Source of the DNA: Neptuniibacter caesariensis
GTDB taxonomy: Bacteria > Pseudomonadota > Gammaproteobacteria > Pseudomonadales > Balneatricaceae
Length of the DNA: 64,000 nt
NCBI RefSeq assembly: GCF_000153345.1
Contig: NZ_CH724125.1
Coordinates: 2,015,917-2,079,916 of the forward strand
Direction: 5' to 3'
Position numbers and translations under genes: made by a program. Under the pieces are notes generated by a model that was not told where the DNA came from, ran no database searches, and saw nothing but the letters and a program-made list of their open reading frames with translations. Positions within the stretch are counted from its first letter, which is position 1. Every line of letters begins with the position of its first letter. This document shows positions 56,740 to 64,000 of this stretch, one piece after another.

Positions 56740-58314
56740 ATGAATACGAGCGTTGCAGTTTCTCACCACCATGGTCCGGCTTCCGGAATAAGCCGTTGGT
56801 TATTTACCACCAATCACAAAGATATTGGTACTTTATATTTATGGTTTAGTTTTCTGATGTTCCTCACCGGTGGTTGTATGGCTTTGCTTATTCGAGCTGA
56901 GCTATTCCAGCCTGGATTGCAGTTAATTCAGCCTGATTTTTTCAATCAGATGACCACTATGCATGGATTGATCATGGTATTCGGGGCCGTGATGCCTGCT
57001 TTCGTGGGATTGGCAAATTGGATGATTCCATTGATGGTGGGAGCCCCAGATATGGCCTTGCCGAGGATGAATAACTGGAGTTTCTGGATTCTACCGTTTG
57101 CCTTCGCAATGATGATCTCTACCCTCTTTATGGATGGCGGAGCACCAAATTTTGGTTGGACTTTTTATGCGCCGCTCTCAACGACCTACGCCCCTCCCAG
57201 TGTGACCTTCTTTATCTTTGCCGTGCATATGATGGGCATCAGCTCGATTATGGGGGCTATTAATATTATTGCGACCATTTTAAATCTTCGTGCACCTGGC
57301 ATGACAATGATGAAACTCCCCCTGTTTGTCTGGACCTGGTTAATTACCGCGTTTCTGTTAATTGCGGTGATGCCTGTTTTGGCCGGAGTAGTCACTATGA
57401 TGCTTATGGATATCCATTTTGGAACCAGTTTCTTTGACGCGGCTGGTGGTGGTGACCCTGTCCTTTTTCAGCATGTGTTCTGGTTCTTTGGCCATCCCGA
57501 AGTGTACATCATGATCTTGCCAGCATTTGGTATTGTCAGTGAGATCATTCCTACCTTTGCTCGCAAGAAACTCTTTGGATACGCCTCTATGGTTTATGCC
57601 ACGGCCTCGATTGCGGTGCTCTCTTTTGTGGTTTGGGCGCACCATATGTTTACCGTCGGTTTGCCGCTAGCCGGAGAATTATTCTTTATGTTTGCGACCA
57701 TGCTTATCGCGGTGCCGACAGGGGTGAAAGTCTTCAATTGGGTTGCAACGATGTTTAGAGGCTCGATGACTTTCGAAACACCGATGCTGTTTGCGTTGGC
57801 GTTTGTGGTGCTTTTTACCATTGGTGGCTTTTCAGGCTTGATGCTCGCTATAGCGCCCGTGGATTTTCAGTACCATGACACCTATTTTGTGGTTGCACAT
57901 TTCCATTATGTGCTCGTCCCGGGTGCCGTCTTTGCGATCATGGCGGGAGCGTACTACTGGCTACCAAAATGGTGCGGTAACTATTACAACGAAACCATGG
58001 GGAAAGTGCATTTCTGGTGCAACTTTATTGGGGTAAATATTACCTTCTTCCCTATGCATTTTATCGGTTTGGCTGGCATGCCGCGTCGAATTCCTGATTA
58101 TGCGTTGCAGTTTGCAGATTTTAACGCGATAGCGACGGTAGGGGCGTTTATATTTGGCTTTTCTCAGTTGATCTTCCTCTACAACGTCATTAGTTGTATC
58201 CGTAATAGTAAGCCTGCCAGCGACAGGGTATGGGAAGGCTCCCACGGTTTGGAGTGGACGGTTGCTTCCCCCGCGCCATACCACAGTTTTAGTGAGCCGC
58301 CACAAGTGAAATAA
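56740..58314 (+). CDS. coxA: Cytochrome c oxidase subunit I
   Basis: Subunit I holds heme a, heme a3 and CuB and reduces oxygen while pumping protons. The 524-residue protein has twelve membrane helices. Visible landmarks are [20 protein letters not shown] with a heme a ligand, the CuB and cross-linked histidine-tyrosine region [20 protein letters not shown] (near 250), the histidine pair AHHMF near residue 300, and VAHFHYVL with the distal heme histidines. The gene is also called ctaD. It begins 8 bases after coxB with GGAGGG upstream. Confidence 0.97.
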   Translation: MNTSVAVSHHHGPASGISRWLFTTNHKDIGTLYLWFSFLMFLTGGCMALLIRAELFQPGLQLIQPDFFNQMTTMHGLIMVFGAVMPAFVGLANWMIPLMVGAPDMALPRMNNWSFWILPFAFAMMISTLFMDGGAPNFGWTFYAPLSTTYAPPSVTFFIFAVHMMGISSIMGAINIIATILNLRAPGMTMMKLPLFVWTWLITAFLLIAVMPVLAGVVTMMLMDIHFGTSFFDAAGGGDPVLFQHVFWFFGHPEVYIMILPAFGIVSEIIPTFARKKLFGYASMVYATASIAVLSFVVWAHHMFTVGLPLAGELFFMFATMLIAVPTGVKVFNWVATMFRGSMTFETPMLFALAFVVLFTIGGFSGLMLAIAPVDFQYHDTYFVVAHFHYVLVPGAVFAIMAGAYYWLPKWCGNYYNETMGKVHFWCNFIGVNITFFPMHFIGLAGMPRRIPDYALQFADFNAIATVGAFIFGFSQLIFLYNVISCIRNSKPASDRVWEGSHGLEWTVASPAPYHSFSEPPQVK

Positions 58315-58328
58315 AGAAGGTAGATTTG

Positions 58329-58892
58329 ATGGCTAATCAAGCGAAGCATCATCGAACAGTTACGGGCCTGGTTTTAGGCGCGCTAATGATGTTCGGTTTC
58401 GGTTTTGCTTTGGTGCCTCTTTATGATGTTTTCTGTGAAATTACCGGTTTGAATGGAAAAGTTGATCTGGTGCAGGCTGAGCCTTCAACATTCATTGACC
58501 ATAGTCGGCAGGTAAAACTGCAAATGGTTGCGGTTAACAATGAAACGATGCCTTGGCGATTTCGTCCAGTATCGTCAATGGTTGAGCTCGCTCCAGGGGA
58601 AATGCATCAAACGGCTTATCTGGCCAGAAATCTGACCGAGGGCTTCATGATTGCCCAGGCTGTTCCCTCGGTCTCGCCCTCAGAAGCCGCACCCTATTTG
58701 GAAAAAATAAATTGTTTCTGTTTTGAAAGGCAGCCACTAAAAGGGCAGGAAGAGAAAGAGATGCCGCTGGTGGTATCAATCTCGCCTGAGCTTCCTGAGC
58801 ATATTCACACGATAACCCTCTCTTACACGCTGTTCGATATCACGCCTGAACAGAAGGCTGAATTGGCTGGGCAGGGAAGGAGTTCATTATGA
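58329..58892 (+). CDS. ctaG: Cytochrome c oxidase assembly protein CtaG (Cox11)
   Basis: CtaG delivers copper to the CuB site of subunit I. The 187-residue protein has one N-terminal membrane helix (about 14-34), a periplasmic Ig-like domain with the copper-binding pair CFCF near residue 136, and FALVPLYDVFCEITGLNG near residue 24. I chose the ATG at 58329 after AGAAGG; a TTG one codon upstream is not needed. Its stop overlaps the coxC start (ATGA). Confidence 0.95.
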   Translation: MANQAKHHRTVTGLVLGALMMFGFGFALVPLYDVFCEITGLNGKVDLVQAEPSTFIDHSRQVKLQMVAVNNETMPWRFRPVSSMVELAPGEMHQTAYLARNLTEGFMIAQAVPSVSPSEAAPYLEKINCFCFERQPLKGQEEKEMPLVVSISPELPEHIHTITLSYTLFDITPEQKAELAGQGRSSL

Positions 58893-59773
58893 GTACACAA
58901 TCTTATTATGTCCCGGAGCAGAGCCGTTGGCCGATTTTGGCTTCAATTGCGTTGTTTCTTATGGCCTATGGCGCCGCTAACCTGATAAATGCCCTCTCAG
59001 CAGATGCCGGGGGTGGTTTTGGGATGCTGCTGTTGCTGGCAGGAACATTGGCTATGGGGCTGATCATGCTGGGTTGGTTCGGTAATGTGATTCATGAAAG
59101 TGCCGAAGGGTTATACAGTCCGCAGATGGATCGCTCCTTTAGGTGGGGGATGAGCTGGTTTATCTTTTCTGAAGTGATGTTCTTCATTGCGTTTTTTGGT
59201 GCTTTGTTTTATGTCAGGACACTGGCTGTTCCCTGGTTAGGTGGGGAAGGTGAAAAGGGCGTTTCGAATATGCTTTGGGAGGGGTTTCAGGCCCAATGGC
59301 CGCTCATGGTTACGCCTGACCAGAATGCTTTCCCTGGGCCCGAACAAATTATAGACCCATGGCATATACCACTGTTTAACACCATATTACTTATCTCCTC
59401 CAGCTTTACAGTCACACTCGCGCACAAAGCGTTGAAATTAGATCAACGGTCGAGAGTTGTGTTTTGGCTCGGAGCGACCGTTCTTCTTGGTGTCGTGTTC
59501 TTGTACTTTCAGGCCTATGAGTACGTTCTGGCCTATAACGAGTTAGGTTTAACATTAAACTCAGGGATTTATGGGGCAACTTTCTTCATTCTCACCGGGT
59601 TTCATGGGATGCATGTAACTTTGGGGACGCTCATGCTCATCATTATCTGGTTACGGGTGATGAAAGGGCATTTCAGTTCTGAGAAACATTTTGGTTTTGA
59701 GGCGGTGGCCTGGTATTGGCATTTTGTTGATGTGGTCTGGGTTGGGTTATTCCTTTTTGTTTATATCTTCTAA
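58889..59773 (+). CDS. coxC: Cytochrome c oxidase subunit III
   Basis: Subunit III is a membrane protein with seven helices that stabilises proton uptake by subunit I. The 294-residue protein has YYVPEQSRWPILASIALF at the start, FSEVMFFIAFFGALFYVR near residue 92, GFHGMHVTLGTLMLI near residue 246, and ends VAWYWHFVDVVWVGLFLFVY, which is the family hallmark. It is translationally coupled to ctaG by a four-base overlap. Also called ctaE. Confidence 0.96.
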   Translation: MSTQSYYVPEQSRWPILASIALFLMAYGAANLINALSADAGGGFGMLLLLAGTLAMGLIMLGWFGNVIHESAEGLYSPQMDRSFRWGMSWFIFSEVMFFIAFFGALFYVRTLAVPWLGGEGEKGVSNMLWEGFQAQWPLMVTPDQNAFPGPEQIIDPWHIPLFNTILLISSSFTVTLAHKALKLDQRSRVVFWLGATVLLGVVFLYFQAYEYVLAYNELGLTLNSGIYGATFFILTGFHGMHVTLGTLMLIIIWLRVMKGHFSSEKHFGFEAVAWYWHFVDVVWVGLFLFVYIF

Positions 59774-59778
59774 TTCAT

Positions 59779-59982
59779 TCAGGGCATGTGAGGACTTATT
59801 TCGCCGGTATAAAAGCCATAGATAAGAACTACGACGATCAAAACACTAAAGGAGACACGAAAAAATAGTGAATTGACTGTCCGGTGGCTTTGGCCCTGAT
59901 CTTTTATTAGAAAGAACAGCCCCGAGAACAAACTGATGACAACAGCGGCAAACAGCAACAGAAGCAGTAACTTTAGTGACAT
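59779..59982 (-). CDS. DUF2909 (twin transmembrane) protein, opposite strand in the cox locus
   Basis: This 67-residue protein has two membrane helices (about 3-24 and 41-60) joined by a short loop with KDQGQSHRTVN. It matches the twin-transmembrane DUF2909 proteins found in oxidase clusters. The ATG at 59982 is chosen because AAGGAG (59989-59994) lies six bases before it; the open frame to 60033 overlaps the SURF1 start. It is the only minus-strand gene in the oxidase locus. Only 27 bases separate it from the divergent SURF1 start. Confidence 0.8.
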   Translation of the reverse strand: MSLKLLLLLLFAAVVISLFSGLFFLIKDQGQSHRTVNSLFFRVSFSVLIVVVLIYGFYTGEISPHMP

Positions 59983-60009
59983 GGTGCTCTCCTTTTCACG
60001 GGGGATGTA

Positions 60010-60729
60010 ATGAGTAAAGTTCAAAGCTCTCAAGGCTTCAAGTACCTTCTTATTATTGCCTTGCTGGTGCTGTTGCCCCTCTTGGTAGGTTTGGGCTTTT
60101 GGCAGTTAGGACGGGCGGAGCAAAAAAGTGTGATGCTCATGAACTTGCAGCAGGCCGAAGTGATGGAATGGGGGCAGCTGATGCAGAAAAGTGTCGTGGA
60201 TGATTATTTGCCTGTTCGGGTTAGCGGCATGTTTGATCAGCAGCGATATTTTCTACTGGATAATCGAACCCGAGGTGGTGCTGTCGGATACGAGGTGATT
60301 GGAATCCTGGAACTGAGCAATGGAGAAGCGATAGCCATCAATGCAGGCTGGGTAAAGGCGGGAGCTGATCGTCGGAAATTACCTGAAGTGGATTTTCCTG
60401 TAGGTGTGCAAGTGTTGATCGGTTCTATTACGCATTCTGGGCGAGGATTTGTCTTATCGGAGCAGCTTGAAAATAGTCATTGGCCCATTGTCATTCAGCG
60501 TCTTAATACGGAATTAATTTCAAAAATGCTTGGCCATAAAGTTGAGCCCTTTGAAGTGAAGTTAAAAGAGCGGTTGTTGCCCGAGTTAAATGTCGAATGG
60601 CCAATCACCGGGATGACTTCAGCAAGACATACCGCTTATGCATTTCAGTGGTTTTCGATGGCGTTAGCGCTTGGCGTGATGATTGGCTTGGGATGGTATC
60701 GAGTCATTAAGGAGCAGCGCAATGAATAA
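60010..60729 (+). CDS. SURF1 family oxidase assembly protein
   Basis: SURF1 helps insert heme a into subunit I. The 239-residue protein has two membrane helices, at the start (about 11-31) and end (about 212-230), enclosing a periplasmic domain. Family motifs are LLVGLGFWQLGRAEQK near residue 20, FLLDNRTRGGAVGYEVI near residue 80, and SARHTAYAFQWFSMALALG near residue 200. A GGGGA precedes the ATG. It overlaps the next gene by eight bases. Confidence 0.94.
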   Translation: MSKVQSSQGFKYLLIIALLVLLPLLVGLGFWQLGRAEQKSVMLMNLQQAEVMEWGQLMQKSVVDDYLPVRVSGMFDQQRYFLLDNRTRGGAVGYEVIGILELSNGEAIAINAGWVKAGADRRKLPEVDFPVGVQVLIGSITHSGRGFVLSEQLENSHWPIVIQRLNTELISKMLGHKVEPFEVKLKERLLPELNVEWPITGMTSARHTAYAFQWFSMALALGVMIGLGWYRVIKEQRNE

Positions 60730-61186
60730 AATAAGCTTCTGGTTGGTGATAGGGGTTGGTGGCTTGCCGGTGCTGTTGGCAGCTGTGATGTATTTTTCAG
60801 AATTGGGTATTCCATCAGGACGTACCCATTCAGGTGAGTTGTTAAGCGGCAAGCATATTAACAGTTGGCAGTTGCAGGATCAGCAACGTGGTCGCTGGCA
60901 GTTACTTCTGACTTCGGGTCAGCAATGCCAAGACGATTGTGATAGCTGGTGGCACAGCTTGGGGAAGGTGCATGAATCTTTGGGTAAAGAGCGGAAAAGA
61001 GTGCTATTGCTACGCGTTGCACAAGAAGACACTCAACTGGAAAAAGAACGATTTCAGCAGTTGGGCAGTGCTGTGTGGATTGTCGACCCGAACGGAAATC
61101 TGGTAATGCGCTACTCTCTGGATAAGCAGCCAAAATTGATCCTTAAAGATTTGAAAAAGCTGTTAAAAGTTTCAAGAATTGGTTAG
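60722..61186 (+). CDS. SCO/thioredoxin-like membrane-anchored protein with CX3C motif
   Basis: This 154-residue protein has an N-terminal membrane helix (about 5-27) and a periplasmic thioredoxin-like domain. C69 and C73 form CQDDC, the spacing of the SCO copper-binding motif CxxxC, and AVWIVDPNGNLVMRY near residue 117 resembles the SCO C-terminal strand. The histidine that completes the SCO copper site is not seen in the expected place, so copper binding may differ. I chose the ATG at 60722 after AAGGAG, overlapping the SURF1 end. Position supports oxidase assembly. Confidence 0.75.
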   Translation: MNKISFWLVIGVGGLPVLLAAVMYFSELGIPSGRTHSGELLSGKHINSWQLQDQQRGRWQLLLTSGQQCQDDCDSWWHSLGKVHESLGKERKRVLLLRVAQEDTQLEKERFQQLGSAVWIVDPNGNLVMRYSLDKQPKLILKDLKKLLKVSRIG

Positions 61187-61198
61187 AGGGGGCCTTCA

Positions 61199-62194
61199 AT
61201 GAAACGCTACGCATGGATAACAGTCAATATAGCTACAGGGCTCGCTCTCTGCGTTGTGCTATTAGGGGCATGGACACGCATCAATGATGCTGGACTTAGC
61301 TGCCCGGACTGGCCTGGGTGTTATGGGCATATGATCATGCCATCACAGGCTAATGAGTTGGAATTGGCCCAGCAGGCGTTTCCTCAGACCCCCATTGAGT
61401 TACCAAAAACCCATCTGGAGATGGGGCATCGATATCTGGCAGGTATTTTGGGCTTTTTGATTGCCGGCTTGGCGTTGATTGCATATCAACAGAAGCATAA
61501 TCGAGCATATCCGCATTTACTCAGCTACTTGCTTCTGATGTTAGTCACCATACAGGCAGCATTTGGTATGTGGACAGTGACATTGAAGCTTTATCCACCT
61601 GTAGTGACTCTGCATCTTTTGGGGGGAATGTTCACATTACTCCTGCTCATTGTGTTGCGAAAAAGAATTGAACAGTTGAATGATGGCAAAGTGAGTGATG
61701 CAGGATCTTATCCGCGGATCGTGAAGGTAGCCTTAGTTGCGCTTATTTTACAGATTGCTGCGGGTGGCTGGACTAGCTCAAACTACGCTGGCCCCGCTTG
61801 TGAACACTGGCTTAGTTGTAATCCTGGTTCAGCGATTGAGCCTGACTTTGGAACAGGCTTCGATCCAACTGTTGTTATTGGGCCTGACTACCAGGGTGGA
61901 TACCTTCCTATAGAAGCCAGAGCTGCGATACAGATAGGTCACCGTCTGGGGGCGTTAGCAGTATTAGTGGTTTGTATTGGATTGTTGGTGAAATTAAGAA
62001 AAGTGAAGCCGGTCGCAGGCGCTCTGGTATTGCTGGCCACAACATTATTCGCACAGTTATTACTTGGCGTATTGAATGTGGTATGGGCCGTTCCGGCGTT
62101 GCTGGCGATGCTGCATCATGGATTTGCGGTGGTATTGGTGCTTATCCTTCTACATATAGGCTTTAAAGCTTCTGCTGTTAAAGAGGTGTCGTGA
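61199..62194 (+). CDS. ctaA: Heme A synthase (Cox15/CtaA)
   Basis: CtaA oxidises the C8 methyl of heme O to the formyl group of heme A. The 331-residue protein has eight membrane helices with paired histidines in LEMGHRYLAGILGF (near 76), TLHLLGGMF (near 140), IQIGHRLGALAV (near 247) and MLHHGFAV (near 305). The conserved GAWTRINDAGLSCPDWPGCYG is near residue 22. It starts 12 bases after the SCO-like gene and ends one base before cyoE. Confidence 0.96.
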   Translation: MKRYAWITVNIATGLALCVVLLGAWTRINDAGLSCPDWPGCYGHMIMPSQANELELAQQAFPQTPIELPKTHLEMGHRYLAGILGFLIAGLALIAYQQKHNRAYPHLLSYLLLMLVTIQAAFGMWTVTLKLYPPVVTLHLLGGMFTLLLLIVLRKRIEQLNDGKVSDAGSYPRIVKVALVALILQIAAGGWTSSNYAGPACEHWLSCNPGSAIEPDFGTGFDPTVVIGPDYQGGYLPIEARAAIQIGHRLGALAVLVVCIGLLVKLRKVKPVAGALVLLATTLFAQLLLGVLNVVWAVPALLAMLHHGFAVVLVLILLHIGFKASAVKEVS

Positions 62195-62195
62195 A

Positions 62196-63107
62196 ATGAA
62201 AAATGAACACTCTTTGCTTGTAGCAAGTCAGCGAGTTGCCTGGCAAGACTATCTAGCGCTTTGTAAGCCTAAGGTTGTTCTTGTCATGTTAATTACAGCT
62301 GCGGTTGGGATGTTGTTAGCGGTGGAAGGAGCACCGCCTTTAGATAAGGTCTTTTATGGATTAGTCGGCATTGCGTTGGCATCAGGTTCAGCTGCTGCCA
62401 TTAATCATGTGATGGATAGAAAGATCGATGAGAGGATGGCCAGGACAAAAGGACGGCCACTACCGCAAGGGAAGTTAAGCCCGCAGCAGGCATTAACGTT
62501 TGCGGCGCTCATTGGTATCGCAGGCATCAGCATACTGACCATACTGGTGAATCCTCTAACGGCTTGGTTAACTGTGGCTGCCCTGATGGGCTATGCGGTG
62601 ATCTATACCGTATGGTTAAAACGTGCGACGCCACAGAACATTGTAATAGGGGGCATTGCCGGGGCTGCTCCACCTTTGTTGGGTTGGACGGCAGTGACAG
62701 GAACTATAGAACCAAATGCTCTGCTGTTAGTACTGATAATTTTCGCTTGGACTCCGCCGCACTTCTGGGCGCTATGCATTGCTAGAATTGATGACTATCG
62801 GAAGGCAGATGTACCGATGCTCCCGGTAACCCATGGGATTGCATATACAAGAATACAAATTGCTTTGTATAGCCTATTGATGGTTGTAACGACACTCTTT
62901 CCCTTCATGACCGGTATGAGCGGAATCATCTATTTATGCTTAGTGGCCCTGATAAATATCAGGTTTATGTATTGGGTATATAAGCTATGGAGTGGCATAG
63001 CTGAAATACCCATGAAGCTATTTTTATGCAGTATTAATTACATCATGCTGCTATTTATGATTTTACTGGTAGATCACTACCTTCAGGACGTACTTATAAG
63101 TGCGTAA
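62196..63107 (+). CDS. cyoE: Protoheme IX farnesyltransferase (heme O synthase)
   Basis: CyoE (CtaB) attaches a farnesyl group to heme B to make heme O, the substrate of CtaA. The 303-residue UbiA-family membrane protein has the prenyl-diphosphate motif NHVMDRKIDERMARTKGRPL near residue 67 and the second motif FAWTPPHFWALCIARIDDYR near residue 185. About nine helices are predicted. It is coupled to ctaA with one base between stop and start. Farnesyl diphosphate would come from IspA. Confidence 0.96.
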   Translation: MKNEHSLLVASQRVAWQDYLALCKPKVVLVMLITAAVGMLLAVEGAPPLDKVFYGLVGIALASGSAAAINHVMDRKIDERMARTKGRPLPQGKLSPQQALTFAALIGIAGISILTILVNPLTAWLTVAALMGYAVIYTVWLKRATPQNIVIGGIAGAAPPLLGWTAVTGTIEPNALLLVLIIFAWTPPHFWALCIARIDDYRKADVPMLPVTHGIAYTRIQIALYSLLMVVTTLFPFMTGMSGIIYLCLVALINIRFMYWVYKLWSGIAEIPMKLFLCSINYIMLLFMILLVDHYLQDVLISA

Positions 63108-63229
63108 ATAAAAAGTAGCCATCGTCTTAGAGAAATCTGTTGAGAGGGAGAAAACGCAGTAATGACAGTCCAAATTAACTGAGGCCACACTAAAGGACTG
63201 GTGCGGCACTCGAACAAAGAGGAAGCATC

Positions 63230-63835
63230 ATGTTTATTCAGCATATGATGGGTATTCTATACCACCCTAAACAAGAGTGGGGACAGATACGTAAAGAGCA
63301 CTACAGTGCAGCGCATATATTCTTGCAGCAGATAAGCATACTGGCTGCTATACCAGCAATCTGTATGTTTATTGGTACAACGCAGGTCGGCTGGAGCATT
63401 GCCGGTAGTGAATTTATTAAACTAGATACGATGAGTGCGTTACCTGCAGCTGTCGCATTCTATTTCGCAATGTGGGTTGCGGTAGGGTTCATAACCTATG
63501 CAATCCATTGGATGGAGAAAAACTATGGGGGAGATGTTAGTTTTGATGACTGCCTATCTCTTGCAACATATACCGCAACGCCAATGTTTCTCTCTGGATT
63601 AGCGGCGCTCTATCCGTTGCTATGGTTTAACGTTGGTGTAGGCTTATTAGCCGTTTGTTACTCGGTATACCTTTTATACACAGGCGTACCGGTCATTATG
63701 AAAATACCTGAGGAGAGAGCCTTTCTTTTCTCGACCTCAATCCTGACCGTAGGATTGTGTACTCTGGTTGGTATTATTGTGACGTCTGTCATTTTGTGGA
63801 GCACAGTGATTCCATTGAATTATATATCTGGATGA
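63230..63835 (+). CDS. Yip1 domain membrane protein
   Basis: This 201-residue protein of the Yip1 family has about five membrane helices (about 33-52, 70-93, 111-132, 133-155, 170-195). The characteristic start MLYHPKQEWGQIRKE-like segment (YHPKQEWGQIRKEH near residue 11) and LATYTATPMFLSGLAALYPL near residue 116 are visible. The bacterial role is not established. GAGGAAG precedes the ATG. It is about 120 bases after cyoE and probably a separate transcript. Confidence 0.88.
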   Translation: MFIQHMMGILYHPKQEWGQIRKEHYSAAHIFLQQISILAAIPAICMFIGTTQVGWSIAGSEFIKLDTMSALPAAVAFYFAMWVAVGFITYAIHWMEKNYGGDVSFDDCLSLATYTATPMFLSGLAALYPLLWFNVGVGLLAVCYSVYLLYTGVPVIMKIPEERAFLFSTSILTVGLCTLVGIIVTSVILWSTVIPLNYISG

Positions 63836-63849
63836 ATAGACCTACCTGA

Positions 63850-63875
63850 AAAAGGCGCTTTTAAAGCGCCTTTTC
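63850..63875. terminator. Terminator after the Yip1 gene
   Basis: AAAAGGCGCTTT and AAAGCGCCTTTT (63850-63861 and 63863-63874) form a long symmetrical hairpin with A- and T-runs at its ends, so it can act on both strands. Confidence 0.85.
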
Positions 63876-64000
63876 TATTTCTAATGGCTGTATCAGAGCT
63901 GAGTTTGTACGCCAAATAATCAGCTCTGGTTGTTCTTTAAACGATTTAAGCGGTTTCTTCACTTTTTTACGGTTTTTTTAAGTTTTTTTACATTGGGGTG
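63861..64000 (-). CDS. Possible 3' end of a minus-strand gene, broken by a -1 frame change
   Basis: On the minus strand a frame open at the window edge reads lysine-rich (NVKKLKKTVKK) and stops with TGA at 63959-63961. The A-AAA-AAG heptamer (63962-63968) lies directly before that stop. Reading on in the -1 frame continues for 33 codons (VKKPLKSFKEQPELIIW and onward) to a TAA at 63861-63863, next to the terminator. This may be a real C-terminus with a programmed or sequencing frameshift, or two unrelated frames. Only the end lies in the window, so no function can be given. Confidence 0.3.

Overview
The window looks like a chromosomal, almost purely housekeeping stretch from a marine gammaproteobacterium of the Oceanospirillales type (Neptunomonas/Amphritea/Marinobacterium-like). 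This is inferred from a Pseudomonas-like gene order (rpmE, nuclease, malic enzyme, ponA, pilMNOPQ, aroK, aroB, SPOR protein, gltBD, hemE; and nrdR, ribD, ribE, ribBA, ribH, nusB, thiL, pgpA with dxs, ispA, xseB), from a sodium-type PomAB stator, and from moderate GC content. I see no insertion sequence, prophage, CRISPR array, tRNA or rRNA. No gap without a gene exceeds about 300 bases; the largest are 28571-28861 (glyA promoter region), 53148-53424 (ilvY/amidotransferase spacer, nothing recognisable) and 50812-51060 (chemoreceptor/thioesterase spacer with one inverted repeat).

Layout. 1-2520: ribosomal protein L31, a secreted thermonuclease-like protein and a single-domain malic enzyme. 2533-9946: PBP1a divergent from the type IV pilus assembly operon pilMNOPQ. 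9961-21520: shikimate genes aroK and aroB, an ATPase/SPOR cell-division-type protein, glutamate synthase gltBD, hemE and two small lipoproteins. 21537-28570: carbonic anhydrase, O-acetylhomoserine sulfhydrylase, RadA, a PilZ protein, a membrane diguanylate cyclase and the ABC-F factor EttA. 28862-36111: glyA, nrdR, the riboflavin operon, nusB, thiL and pgpA, meeting the convergent isoprenoid operon xseB-ispA-dxs. 39190-41258: the stator genes pomAB and a small cytochrome c5. 41458-50811: an accessory-type stretch with PPK2, a PAS histidine kinase, a PAS diguanylate cyclase, an NhaR-type regulator, a BI-1/YccA membrane protein, a DUF1223 protein, a GFA protein and a PAS chemoreceptor. 51061-55011: thioesterase and desaturase pair, IlvY, a glutamine amidotransferase and PssA. 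55092-63835: a complete aa3/caa3-type cytochrome c oxidase locus with assembly genes (Cox11, SURF1, an SCO-like CX3C protein) and heme A synthesis genes, then a Yip1 protein.

How the genes work together: the window joins envelope building (PBP1a, SPOR protein, pili), nitrogen and one-carbon metabolism (gltBD, glyA), cofactor synthesis (riboflavin, thiamine-PP, heme, heme A, isoprenoids feeding the farnesyl tail of heme O), aerobic respiration, and motility and signalling (pili, PomAB, chemoreceptor, two diguanylate cyclases, PilZ).

The most interesting non-gene signal is a predicted promoter followed by a strongly structured leader of about 158 nt before coxB. Others are a terminator that also encodes the signal peptide of the next gene, a hairpin spanning both stop codons of the convergent radA and PilZ genes, a shortened Dxs, a RibBA whose second domain has lost its active-site motifs, an SCO-like protein inside the oxidase operon, and a possible -1 frameshift site at the right edge. 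I found no clearly new multi-gene system.
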